64,000 nucleotides of DNA from Curtobacterium citreum. Lineage in GTDB: Bacteria; Actinomycetota; Actinomycetes; Actinomycetales; Microbacteriaceae. Of the stretch, positions 38,704 to 46,517 are shown piece by piece. The stretch spans positions 1,798,001-1,862,000 of the forward strand of contig NZ_VFMQ01000001.1 of the NCBI RefSeq assembly GCF_006715175.1. Reading direction: 5' to 3'. The number at the start of each line of letters is the position of its first letter. Positions within the stretch are counted from its first letter, which is position 1. The notes below the pieces were generated by a model. The model ran no database searches and was not told the DNA's origin. It was given only the letters and a program-made list of their open reading frames with translations. The translations under genes and the position numbers were made by a program.

Positions 38704-39681
38704 GTGCCGCGGATGGACACCCCAGCACTCCGTGGCAGCCGGATCCTCGGGTTCGGACACCACCAGCCCGCGCGCATCCTGACCAACGACGAGCTCTCGA
38801 CCATGGTCGACACGAACGACGAGTGGATCACCACGCGCACCGGCATCAAGACCCGTCGGATCGCTGGCCCCGACGACTCCGTCACGTCGATGGCGATCGA
38901 GGCCGGCCGCAACGCGATCGCGGACGCCGGACTCGAACCGTCGGACATCGGGCTCGTCATCGTCGCGTCGACCACGCACCGTGACCGTGCGCCCTACACC
39001 GCCGGCCGGGTCGCCGCGGCGCTCGGCATGGCGAACGGGCCGGCGCCGATCGACATCAACACGGCCTGCAGCGGCTTCGAGTACGCGATGGCCCTCGCCG
39101 ACCAGTCGATCCGCGTCGGGGCGTCGGACACCGCGCTCGTCATCGGGTCCGAGACGCTGTCGAGCATCGCCGACTGGACCGACCGGTCGACGTGCGTGCT
39201 CGTCGGCGACGGTGCGGGTGCCGCGGTGCTCGGCGCCTCGGACACCGCCGAGATCGGGCCGGTGTCGTGGGGGAGCGTGCCGCACCTGAACGAGGCGGTG
39301 CTCGTCACGAAGGACCCGGAGTACTTCACGCAGCAGGGCCGCTCGATCTACCGCTGGGCGATCACCGAGGCCGCCGGCCACGCCCGCGCCGTCGTCGAGG
39401 CCGCGGGCATGACGCTCGACGACATCGAGGTGTTCGCGTTCCACCAGGCGAACCTGCGGATCATCGAGCCGCTGGTCGAGGCCCTGGGCGGGCAGGACAA
39501 GTTCGTGGTCCGGGACGTCGTCGAGTCCGGCAACACCTCGGCTGCGAGCGTGCCGCTCGGACTGTCGAAGGCCTGGTCGCGCGGCGAGCTGCCGGAGGGC
39601 GCGGCGACGCTCCTGTTCGGGTTCGGCGGCGGGTTCGCGCACGCCGGTCAGGTGGTCCGGACGCCGGTGCGGCGCAGCTGA
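38704..39681 (+). CDS. 3-oxoacyl-ACP synthase III family protein (KASIII, FabH-like)
   Basis: A 325-residue ketosynthase with the KASIII catalytic triad C122 (NTACSGFEY), H247 (FHQAN) and N277 (SGNTSAAS). It would condense acetyl-CoA or another starter with malonyl-ACP. It stands alone, not in the fatty acid synthesis operon (fabD-fabH-acpP-fabF), so a second KASIII role such as a specialised starter unit is possible. The GTG at 38704 has GGGGAG 5 nt upstream; ATG 38713 is an alternative. Confidence 0.85.
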   Translation: MPRMDTPALRGSRILGFGHHQPARILTNDELSTMVDTNDEWITTRTGIKTRRIAGPDDSVTSMAIEAGRNAIADAGLEPSDIGLVIVASTTHRDRAPYTAGRVAAALGMANGPAPIDINTACSGFEYAMALADQSIRVGASDTALVIGSETLSSIADWTDRSTCVLVGDGAGAAVLGASDTAEIGPVSWGSVPHLNEAVLVTKDPEYFTQQGRSIYRWAITEAAGHARAVVEAAGMTLDDIEVFAFHQANLRIIEPLVEALGGQDKFVVRDVVESGNTSAASVPLGLSKAWSRGELPEGAATLLFGFGGGFAHAGQVVRTPVRRS

Positions 39682-39700
39682 CGCGGTCGCGACCAGCGGT

Positions 39701-39745
39701 CGGACGGGAGGCGCGGGGCGGGGTAGCCACGTGCCTCCCGTCCGT
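39701..39745. terminator. Convergent terminator, family A variant
   Basis: Outer arms CGGACGGGAGGC and GCCTCCCGTCCG with imperfect inner pairing. Its loop side (CGGGGCGG, 8 nt, CGTGCCTCC) is the same layout as the dispersed 36-nt repeats. Confidence 0.65.
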
Positions 39746-39752
39746 CCGGGCG

Positions 39753-40646
39753 TCAGTCCAGGGCGTCGCGCGACGGCGTGTCGGACCAGAGGTCCTCGTC
39801 CCGACGCGCGCGGCGGCGGGACCGCCCCTTCGGGGCGAGTTCCTTCTGCGCCGCCTTGGACTCCTTGGTGGGCTTCGCCTCGAGCACCAGGGTGAAGTGG
39901 CGCGGGGGCATGCCGAAGCCCTCGCGTGCCGCCTGGACGACCTTCCGCCCGAGCGCGTGGTTCCCGAGGCCACCGACCGCGGCACCGATCCCGAACGGCA
40001 GCGCTCGGCCGAGGATCGACGTGCCCTGCCGGGCGGCGAAGCGCTTGACGAACTGGTCGCGGACCTTGCCGCCGATGCCGCTCACGACCTGCTTCGGCAG
40101 CGTGGACGTGACCATCTCGCCCCAGAACGCCGTGCGGACCTGACCGCCGGCGGCCTGTCCCGCGAGCTGCTCGATGAGCTGCGTGCCGGGTGCGCCGAGG
40201 ATGAGCGCCATCACCAGGGTGCGCGATCGCTCGGGGTCGTCGAGGGCGATGCCGTGCACCTCGGTCACGGACTGGGCGAAGAGCGCCGTCGTCTCGAGGA
40301 ACCCGACCGTCTCCGCGCCGCTCAGCCCGAGGGCCGCGGCCATGCCGACGCCCGGGATGACCGCACTCGCGCCGACGGCGGCACCGCCGGTGGTCACGGC
40401 CGTGAGGTACTGCCGCTCCAGGATCTGGATGATCTCCGCCGGGCTCGCCTGCGGGTGCCGGCGGCGCAGGGCGTTGACGTGCGCGACCACGACGGGTCGC
40501 TGCACGGCGATCACCCGGTCGAGCATCTTCACCCACCCGGACTGGCGCTCCGGAGCCACGCGGCCGTCCTGGTCGTCGCGGTCGTCGGGCCGGATCGGGG
40601 CCGGCGGCATGGGCACGAGCGCCTCGTTCTTCTGCTGTCGAGCCAT
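39753..40646 (-). CDS. Conserved hypothetical protein with hydrophobic Gly/Ala-rich centre
   Basis: A 297-residue protein, family not recognised. The N-terminal 30 residues and C-terminal 40 residues are strongly charged, the latter basic (RGRSRRRARRDEDLW). The centre has two hydrophobic Gly/Ala-rich stretches (TGGAAVGASAVIPGVGMAAALGLSG and LPFGIGAAVGGLGNHALG), which may associate with membranes; an EcsC-like relationship is possible but unproven. The ATG at 40646 lies 7 nt after TACCGT on the minus strand, so translation is probably leaderless. It sits just outside the flagellar cluster, where csrA is found in some other bacteria. Confidence 0.7.
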   Translation of the reverse strand: MARQQKNEALVPMPPAPIRPDDRDDQDGRVAPERQSGWVKMLDRVIAVQRPVVVAHVNALRRRHPQASPAEIIQILERQYLTAVTTGGAAVGASAVIPGVGMAAALGLSGAETVGFLETTALFAQSVTEVHGIALDDPERSRTLVMALILGAPGTQLIEQLAGQAAGGQVRTAFWGEMVTSTLPKQVVSGIGGKVRDQFVKRFAARQGTSILGRALPFGIGAAVGGLGNHALGRKVVQAAREGFGMPPRHFTLVLEAKPTKESKAAQKELAPKGRSRRRARRDEDLWSDTPSRDALD

Positions 40647-40705
40647 GCGGCAGACGGTACCCGGCCCGAGTGGGAGCACCGGCGGGTGCTGTCCCCCCGG
40701 TGCGC

Positions 40706-41074
40706 CTACCGCGCGGCGAGCTCGGCGCGCAGCGGCAGGTCCTGGTCCTCGAGGATGAACTGCGCGCCGACGGCGGTGCGGGCGTTCACGACGACCGGGG
40801 CGAGCAGGTTCACGGTCGTGCCGCCCTCGCCGGGGTTCGCGACGACGAGGAGCATCGCCTCGGCGGGGTCGGTCAGGCCGATCGTCGCGGCCTGCTCGTC
40901 GGTCAGCTCCGGGGCGTAGTCGGGCAGGTGCACCGCGGCGTCGAGCAGGAACAGCCGGGCGTCCTCGCCGACGAGGCCGAACAGGCCCTCGACGCCCTCG
41001 ACGGGCACGAGCGAGAAGACCGGCGACGGGGCGAGGCCGAACGGCGGGACGGGGAAGGTCAGGTCGATGCTCAT
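40706..41074 (-). CDS. fliW: Flagellar assembly factor FliW
   Basis: A 122-residue FliW, slightly shorter than usual. FliW binds flagellin (and the translational repressor CsrA in Bacillus), coupling flagellin synthesis to secretion. Typical stretches are LPLRAEL at the end, LFGLVGEDARLFLLDA in the first half, and VNLLAPVVVNARTAVGAQFIL. The ATG overlaps the flgL stop (ATGA). It is the last gene of the leftward flgN-flgK-flgL-fliW operon. No csrA is adjacent, which is unusual for this partner pair. Confidence 0.88.
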   Translation of the reverse strand: MSIDLTFPVPPFGLAPSPVFSLVPVEGVEGLFGLVGEDARLFLLDAAVHLPDYAPELTDEQAATIGLTDPAEAMLLVVANPGEGGTTVNLLAPVVVNARTAVGAQFILEDQDLPLRAELAAR

Positions 41075-41952
41075 CGGAGGTAGTCCATCAGGGTCGGCTG
41101 CAGGACCTTCGCGGTGACGGCGAGGGCTGCCTGGTAGGAGGTCTGCTGCACCTGCAGGTCGAGCACGGCGCCGGCGAGGTCGAGGTCCTCGATGCCCGAG
41201 CGCCGGTTCTCGAGGGTGACCGAGGTGCTCTTCAGCGCGTCCTGCGCCGACAGGGCCGCGGCGTGCCGGACCCCGACGTCCGCCTGTGCCGAGCGCACGC
41301 TGTTGATCGCGGTGTCGACGTCGTCGAGCTTCGCGTTCACGTTGACGCCGTTCTGCAGGTCGGCGACGATGCCGTCGATCGCGGCGAAGGCCGAGGTCGA
41401 CCCCGTCCCGAAGACCGCGGCGCCGGAGGTGTCCACGCGGATCGTCGTGGCGTCCCCGACCCGGCGCTGCACGGGCGTGGTCGCGGTCGCGAACCCGGTC
41501 CCCGGCGTGTACGCGGCTGCGTCGGTGGACGAGCCCGCGAACACCGACCGGGATCCGTACGTCGCGTTCGCGGTCGCCTCGAGGTCGGCCTTCAGCGCGC
41601 GGAACTGCGTGATGAACGCGTCGCGGTCGGTGTCGCCCATCGTGCCGGAGTTCGCCGCCTGCACGGTGAGGTCGCGGACCTTGCCGAGCACCGAGTAGGC
41701 GCTCGACAGCGTGCTGTCCGTGGTCGCGAGCCAGCCCACGGCGTCGTTCGCGTTGCGCGTGTACTGCGCGGCGGCGGCCTGCTCCTTCCGCACCTGCATC
41801 GACGAGCCGGTGCCGACCGGGTCGTCGGACGGCTTCGCGATCGCCTGCAGCGTCGTCGCGCGCTGCGTCGCCTCGGCGACGCGTGCCGCGTTCGCCTGCA
41901 GCCGCTCGCCGGCGGCCGCCATGGTCATCTGGGTGGTCACACGGGTGATCAC
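41071..41952 (-). CDS. flgL: Flagellar hook-associated protein 3 (FlgL)
   Basis: A 293-residue hook-filament junction protein. The N-terminal flagellin-like coiled coil (TRVTTQMTMAAAGERLQANAARVAEATQRA, then KPSDDPVGTGSSM) and the C-terminal coil ending TAKVLQPTLMDYLR are typical, with a variable centre. The GTG at 41952 has GGGAGG 8 nt upstream and follows the flgK stop immediately. Confidence 0.9.
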   Translation of the reverse strand: MITRVTTQMTMAAAGERLQANAARVAEATQRATTLQAIAKPSDDPVGTGSSMQVRKEQAAAAQYTRNANDAVGWLATTDSTLSSAYSVLGKVRDLTVQAANSGTMGDTDRDAFITQFRALKADLEATANATYGSRSVFAGSSTDAAAYTPGTGFATATTPVQRRVGDATTIRVDTSGAAVFGTGSTSAFAAIDGIVADLQNGVNVNAKLDDVDTAINSVRSAQADVGVRHAAALSAQDALKSTSVTLENRRSGIEDLDLAGAVLDLQVQQTSYQAALAVTAKVLQPTLMDYLR

Positions 41953-41954
41953 GG

Positions 41955-43373
41955 TCAGCCCCTCCCGACGAGTCCGACGCGGTTGATGAGGGTGTCGAGC
42001 ATCTCGTCGACCGCGGTCAGGACGCGCGCCGCGCCCTGGTACGCGTGCTGGTAGCTCAGCAGGTTCACGTTCTCCTCGTCGAGGTCGACACCCGCGCCCG
42101 ACTGCTGCTGCGTGCGCGCGCTGGTCAGGGCGAGTCCGGTGAGCGTCGCCTCCGACGTGGCCGTCCTGGAGGCGCTGCCCACCCCCGCCACGAAGGTCGC
42201 CCAGGCCGTGTCGGGCCCCCCGGCGGCCGTGCCGAGTCGCGAGAGCGTGTCGGCGAACGAGTCGTCGAGCTGTCCCGCCGCGTTCCGCGTCGCGAGGCCG
42301 GAACCGTCTGTCGGGACGACCGACAGGCCCTGGGCCGCGCCGGTCCCGGCCGCGATGGCGAAGAACGGTGCGCCGGTGGTCCCCGCCGGGGTGGTGCCCT
42401 GCGCGTGCGCCGCGTTGACGGTCGTCGCGAGGCGCGTGGCCACGTCGTCGTAGGACGCGGCGGCCTCGGCCAGGGCGCCGCCGGTGCCGCCGGATGCGGG
42501 GGCGAGGAGCGAGAGCGCGCCGCCGATCGAGCCGCCGCCGAGCGCGACGGTCCCGGCGTTGCCGGTCGCCCACTCGAGCCGGACGCCCTGCGAGCCGCCG
42601 AGCCGGGTGTCGCCGGCGAGCTGCACCGTACGGGCGTCGCTGCCCTGCACGAGCGCGTTCCCGTCGAGGAGCACGTCGACCGTGCCGTCGCTGTTCGCCC
42701 GGACCGTGCCACCCGCGAGCCCGGCGATCTGCTGGGTCAGCTGGTCGCGCTGGTCGATCAGCTCGTTCGCGCTGCCACCGGACGCCAGGGTCCCGCGGAT
42801 CCGGCCGTTCAGGTCGGCGACCTGCGCCGCAGCGTCGTTGAGCTGCCCGACCTGGGTGGCCGCGGTCGCCCGGGTCGTGGTCCACTGCGCGTCGACCGCC
42901 TTCGACCCGGCCGCCAGGGCGGAGGCCACCGCGGTCGCGCTCGAGATCACGGTCGAGGCCGCGCCGGCGTCGTCCGGGTGCGCCGCGAGGTCGCCCCACG
43001 ACGACCAGAACGCGTCGAGCTTCGCGGAGAGACCGTCCTTGCCGGGCTCGTTCGTGCCGTCCTCGATCGCGGACAGGCCCGTCGCGCGGGTCTGCGCCCA
43101 CGCCGAGGACCCGGTCGCGACGCGCATGCCGGCGTCGAGCGTCAGGGAGCCGAGCCGGGCGATGCCGTCGACGGAGACGCCCTGGCCGGCGAGGGCCGCG
43201 GTGCCGTGCACGAAGCCGGTCTGGACGACGGGGACGGACGACTGCGTGACGCGCTGCCGGGTGTACCCGGTGGTGCCGGCGTTCGCGATGTTCTGCCCGG
43301 TGACGTCGATGCCCGCGCGGGCGGCGGACAGGCCGGAGTACGCGGTCGCGAGGGATCCGAAGGTGCTCACCAC
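41955..43373 (-). CDS. flgK: Flagellar hook-associated protein 1 (FlgK)
   Basis: A 472-residue protein, the first hook-filament junction protein. The rod/hook N-terminal signature is STFGSLATAYSGLSAARAGIDVTGQNIANAGTTGYTRQR and the C-terminus has VNLLSYQHAYQGAARVLTAVDEMLDTLINRV. The start is GTG 43373 or GTG 43370; both precede the conserved STFGS and neither has a strong SD, so translation may be coupled to flgN, whose stop is 4 nt upstream. Confidence 0.9.
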   Translation of the reverse strand: MVSTFGSLATAYSGLSAARAGIDVTGQNIANAGTTGYTRQRVTQSSVPVVQTGFVHGTAALAGQGVSVDGIARLGSLTLDAGMRVATGSSAWAQTRATGLSAIEDGTNEPGKDGLSAKLDAFWSSWGDLAAHPDDAGAASTVISSATAVASALAAGSKAVDAQWTTTRATAATQVGQLNDAAAQVADLNGRIRGTLASGGSANELIDQRDQLTQQIAGLAGGTVRANSDGTVDVLLDGNALVQGSDARTVQLAGDTRLGGSQGVRLEWATGNAGTVALGGGSIGGALSLLAPASGGTGGALAEAAASYDDVATRLATTVNAAHAQGTTPAGTTGAPFFAIAAGTGAAQGLSVVPTDGSGLATRNAAGQLDDSFADTLSRLGTAAGGPDTAWATFVAGVGSASRTATSEATLTGLALTSARTQQQSGAGVDLDEENVNLLSYQHAYQGAARVLTAVDEMLDTLINRVGLVGRG

Positions 43374-43377
43374 GGTG

Positions 43378-43863
43378 CTACAGGGTCCCCTCGAACAGGC
43401 GGGCGCGCTCGGACCCGGCAGCGGGGACACCGGACGCGTCGTACGTCGCGGCGCCGGTGACCGACCCCGCGAGGGTCTCCTCGGTGGCCTGGGCGGCAGC
43501 GCGCAGGAAGCGGTCGTTCTCGTCGCGGAGGGAGCCGATCTGGGTGGTCAGCTCGACCATGGCGCCGAGGTGTGCGGCGAGGATCTCGCCCCAGGGGCCG
43601 TCCGGCGCCGCGGCGACGACGTCGCGCAGGGGAGCGTCGGAGGAGACACCCCACTCCTCGGCGACGACGGCGCTCGAGGCGGCGCGTTCGAGTCCGGCGC
43701 TGCGGAGGCGTTCGAGGACCTGCTCGACCTCGCGGCTGGCGTGGGAGACCCAGCGGGAGCGCCCGGCGGCGAGCAGGAGCTGCTCCTCCTCGAGCTTGAA
43801 CGTGAGCAGTTCGAGCAGTTCACGCTCGCGCCAGAGGACGGCGGACAGGTCGTTCACGCTCAT
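43378..43863 (-). CDS. flgN: Flagellar export chaperone FlgN-like protein
   Basis: A 161-residue, mostly helical protein at the head of the operon just before flgK, the usual place of flgN. It begins MSVNDLSAVLWRERELLELLTFKLEEEQLLLAAG, matching the FlgN helical pattern. FlgN holds FlgK and FlgL for export. The ATG has GGAGGAG right upstream. The identification rests on position, length and helix pattern. Confidence 0.8.
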   Translation of the reverse strand: MSVNDLSAVLWRERELLELLTFKLEEEQLLLAAGRSRWVSHASREVEQVLERLRSAGLERAASSAVVAEEWGVSSDAPLRDVVAAAPDGPWGEILAAHLGAMVELTTQIGSLRDENDRFLRAAAQATEETLAGSVTGAATYDASGVPAAGSERARLFEGTL

Positions 43864-43982
43864 CAGCTCCTCCCGGGGGTCGGGTCGATCGGGTTCGGTG
43901 TGGGTCGTCCGGTCCGCCTTCCGGTGGACAGGGGTGCCTATCGACGCGCCCGACGCCGCCGTAAGCCGACGCCGGACCGCAG

Positions 43983-44018
43983 CCGGCGGGGCGGAGCCGA
44001 CCCGTGCCTCCAGGCCGG
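43983..44018 (+). repeat. Dispersed 36-nt repeat, copy 2
   Basis: CCGGCGGGGCGG, seven variable bases, CCGTGCCTCCAGGCCGG; 31 of 36 positions identical to 10075-10110. It lies between the divergent flgN and fliA promoters. Confidence 0.55.
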
Positions 44019-44148
44019 TGGTCGTGTCACCCGGGACGGGGGACAAGAACGCCCGTTCCCTGCCGGAGGTCCCCCCAAATGCCGACGCGGGAACGCCTGA
44101 TGCACCCCCGCACTGGGGTCGGTTGAAGCCCCCCTCAGGCGATTGCCA

Positions 44149-44156
44149 GCCGATAC
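44149..44156 (+). promoter_or_regulatory. Possible sigma-28-type -10 (GCCGATAC) of fliA
   Basis: GCCGATAC matches 7 of 8 bases of the sigma-28 -10 consensus GCCGATAA. No TAAA -35 is seen 15 nt upstream, so confidence is limited. Initiation here would give a leader of about 180 nt. Confidence 0.4.
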
Positions 44157-44162
44157 ATTCGA

Positions 44163-44341
44163 ACCGCAGCGCGGGGGACATCCCCGCGCACCGCATCGCA
44201 GGGATGCGGGCGCCGCGCGGAGGGAGCCGCGCGGTCCTCGGCGTACACACCGGCCACCAGCAGGCCGGTGCTCGTCGTGCCCACGGACGGGAGCGGCCCA
44301 CGGACGGGTCGGTACTCACGCAGGTCGACCAGGGGAACAGC
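44163..44341 (+). promoter_or_regulatory. Structured fliA leader: four consecutive hairpins plus repeated CCCACGGACGGG
   Basis: Perfect short inverted repeats follow one another at 44169-44189, 44191-44209, 44213-44234 (loop AGGGAG) and 44248-44270. They are followed by two copies of CCCACGGACGGG (44280-44291 and 44297-44308), a 12-mer also found once in the hag leader. No open frame with a start signal explains this stretch. It matches no riboswitch class I know. Confidence 0.5.
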
Positions 44342-45157
44342 ATGGACCGGAACGCACGCAACGCGATGATCGTGGAGCACCTGCCGCTCGTCGGCTACAT
44401 CGTCGCCGACGTCCGTTCCCGAGCCACCCACCTGGACCGTGACGACCTGGCCGCCGTCGGCTCCCTCGCGCTCGTCGCCGCAGCCGAGGCCTTCGACCCC
44501 ACGCTCGGCGTCCCGTTCGGTGCCTACGCCCGGACCCGGATCGCCGGTGCGATCGCCGACGACATGCGGAGCGCCGACTGGGCGTCCCGCGGCACCCGGA
44601 AGCGCATCCGCGAGACCCTCGCCACGCAGGAGGCCCTGTCCGCCCGGCTCGGTCGCTCCGTGGGCGTGCAGGAGATCGCGGACGCGATGGGTGTGGACCG
44701 GCAGACGGCCGCCGACGCGATGTCCGACGCCGGCCGCTCCGTGGGGCCCATCGACGAGACCGTGCACGACACCCTGGCCGCCGACCAGCCGCTGCCGGGC
44801 GAGGACCTGCTAGCCGCGGAGAAGCGCCGCTACCTGCGCGCCGCGGTCGCCGCGCTGCCGGACCGGATGCGCTTCGTCGTCGAGAACGTGTACTTCGGCG
44901 ACCGTTCGGTGACCGAGGTCGCCGCCGAGCTCGGGATCACCCACTCCGCGGTGTCGCAGCAGCGCTCCGAGGCGATGCGCCTGCTGCACGACGGCATGGC
45001 CGAGCACTACGGCGACGGGACGGCCGTCGAACCGGTCTCCCGGACCACCGCCGCCCGCCGTAGCGCCTACCTCGCCCGGGTCGCAGCGAACGCCGCCGCC
45101 GGGGTCGCGCGGGCCGTGCACGACGCGTCGACCCCGAGCGCGGTCGCGGCCGGCTAG
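44342..45157 (+). CDS. fliA: Flagellar sigma factor (sigma-28 / FliA family)
   Basis: A 271-residue sigma-70 family protein. Region 2 is HLPLVGYIVADVRSRATHLDRDDLAAVGSLALVAAAEAFDP with GVPFGAYARTRIAGAIADDMR, the FliA/SigF-like pattern. Region 3 follows (RETLATQEALSARLGRSVGVQEIADAMGV), and region 4.2 holds the helix-turn-helix SVTEVAAELGITHSAVSQQRSEAMRLL. It probably directs late flagellar genes such as hag, which starts 110 nt downstream. The ATG has AGGGGA 5 nt upstream and follows an unusually structured leader. Confidence 0.87.
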   Translation: MDRNARNAMIVEHLPLVGYIVADVRSRATHLDRDDLAAVGSLALVAAAEAFDPTLGVPFGAYARTRIAGAIADDMRSADWASRGTRKRIRETLATQEALSARLGRSVGVQEIADAMGVDRQTAADAMSDAGRSVGPIDETVHDTLAADQPLPGEDLLAAEKRRYLRAAVAALPDRMRFVVENVYFGDRSVTEVAAELGITHSAVSQQRSEAMRLLHDGMAEHYGDGTAVEPVSRTTAARRSAYLARVAANAAAGVARAVHDASTPSAVAAG

Positions 45158-45176
45158 AACTTTTCCGTCTCGCACC

Positions 45177-45182
45177 TAACGA
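45177..45182 (+). promoter_or_regulatory. Shared TAACGA promoter-like element upstream of hag
   Basis: TAACGA followed by CCCGG recurs upstream of flgB (48771-48776, TAACGAGCCGG). The shared position before two flagellar transcription units suggests a common promoter element; no clear -35 can be named. Confidence 0.35.
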
Positions 45183-45216
45183 CCCCGGTCGGTCGGTCGA
45201 GAGTCACGAGTGTCAG

Positions 45217-45258
45217 CCCACGGACGGGCAGACACCACCACCCAAGGATTCACGGAGG
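45217..45258 (+). promoter_or_regulatory. hag leader with three A(N)GGA motifs
   Basis: ACGGA at 45220-45224 (inside CCCACGGACGGG), AAGGA at 45244-45248 and ACGGA at 45252-45256, the last overlapping the SD GGAGG (45254-45258). CsrA-type repressors bind such motifs in hag leaders of Bacillus. Whether this organism has CsrA is not visible here. Confidence 0.4.
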
Positions 45259-45266
45259 AAACCACC

Positions 45267-46427
45267 ATGGGTATGTCCATCAACACCAACCTCTCGGCAC
45301 TCAACACGTACCGGAACCTGAACTCGACGCAGAACGACCTGTCGAAGTCCCTCGAGAAGCTCTCGACGGGTCTCCGCATCAACCGTGCTGCGGACGACGC
45401 CTCCGGTCTGACGATCTCCGAGGGACTCAAGTCGCAGGTCGGTGGCCTCACGGTCGCCGCCCGCAACGCGCAGGACGGCATCTCCGTCGTGCAGACCGCT
45501 GAAGGTGGCCTCACCGAGACCCACTCGATCCTCCAGCGCATGCGCGACCTGGCCGTCCAGGCCGGCAACGACTCGAACAACGCCACGTCGCGTGACGCGA
45601 TCAAGACCGAGGTCGGCCAGCTGCAGAAGGAACTCGGGCGCATCGCGTCGTCGACGAACTTCAACGGCACGTCGCTGCTCAACAACAACTCGACCCTGAA
45701 GTTCCAGGTCGGGGCGAACGCGGGCGCCGACAGCCAGATCGCGGTCGACCTGTCGGGTGCGAACGTGCAGAACATCGTCGACAACCTGGCCGGTGGCAGC
45801 ACCGGCACCGGCACGAAGTTCGCCATCGCCGACGTCTCCGCCCTCGCGGGTGCGGCGTCGTTCAAGGTCACCAACGGCGGCGAGGAGACCACCGTCACGA
45901 CCGCGAACCTCGGCGCAGCGGGCACCTTCACCTCGGTGCAGGGCTACGCGGACGCGCTGAAGGCGGACGCGAACTTCTCGGCCAACTTCACCGTCACGGT
46001 GGACAAGGACGCGAACGGCGCCGGCACCGGCATCACGGTCACCGCCAACAACGGCGGCACCGTCGACGTCACCGCGCCGGGCACCGGCGTCGCGGCGGGC
46101 ACCGCGGGCGCCCCCGTCACCGGTGGCCTCGCGTTCGACACGGCGGACAAGGCGCAGGCCTCGATCACCCTGATCGACCAGCAGATCGCCAAGGTCTCGT
46201 CGGCTCGCTCGAACCTCGGTGCGATCCAGAACCGCTTCGACCACGCCATCAACGTGACGAACGTGGCCAAGGAGAACCTGACCGCTGCGCAGTCCCGCAT
46301 CACGGACGTCGACATGGCCGAGGAGATGGTCAAGTACACGCGCGACAACATCCTCAGCCAGGCCGGCACCTCGATGCTCGCGCAGGCGAACCAGAGCACG
46401 CAGGGCGTGCTCTCGCTCCTGCGCTAG
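45267..46427 (+). CDS. hag: Flagellin
   Basis: A 386-residue filament protein. The conserved D0/D1 N-terminus (MSINTNLSALNTYRNLNSTQNDLSKSLEKLSTGLRINRAADDASGL) and C-terminus (RSNLGAIQNRFDHAINVTNVAKENLTAAQSRI ... QANQSTQGVLSLLR) flank a Gly/Thr-rich variable domain (about 175-290). There is no cysteine, as usual for exported filament proteins. The ATG at 45267 has GGAGG 8 nt upstream. A weak hairpin downstream may set a higher level of hag than of fliD. Confidence 0.95.
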   Translation: MGMSINTNLSALNTYRNLNSTQNDLSKSLEKLSTGLRINRAADDASGLTISEGLKSQVGGLTVAARNAQDGISVVQTAEGGLTETHSILQRMRDLAVQAGNDSNNATSRDAIKTEVGQLQKELGRIASSTNFNGTSLLNNNSTLKFQVGANAGADSQIAVDLSGANVQNIVDNLAGGSTGTGTKFAIADVSALAGAASFKVTNGGEETTVTTANLGAAGTFTSVQGYADALKADANFSANFTVTVDKDANGAGTGITVTANNGGTVDVTAPGTGVAAGTAGAPVTGGLAFDTADKAQASITLIDQQIAKVSSARSNLGAIQNRFDHAINVTNVAKENLTAAQSRITDVDMAEEMVKYTRDNILSQAGTSMLAQANQSTQGVLSLLR

Positions 46428-46435
46428 CAGCACTC

Positions 46436-46479
46436 GACGCCGTCATCCGGGGGAGTCCAGGCCCTCGGGTGATGGCGTC
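46436..46479. terminator. Imperfect hairpin between hag and fliD
   Basis: Arms GACGCCGTCATCC and GGGTGATGGCGTC with G/T pairs, 8 nt after the hag stop. It could act as a partial terminator giving excess hag transcript. Confidence 0.6.
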
Positions 46480-46517
46480 ACCACCCTCCACGACGTCCCG
46501 ACGGCAGGGAGCCCTCG

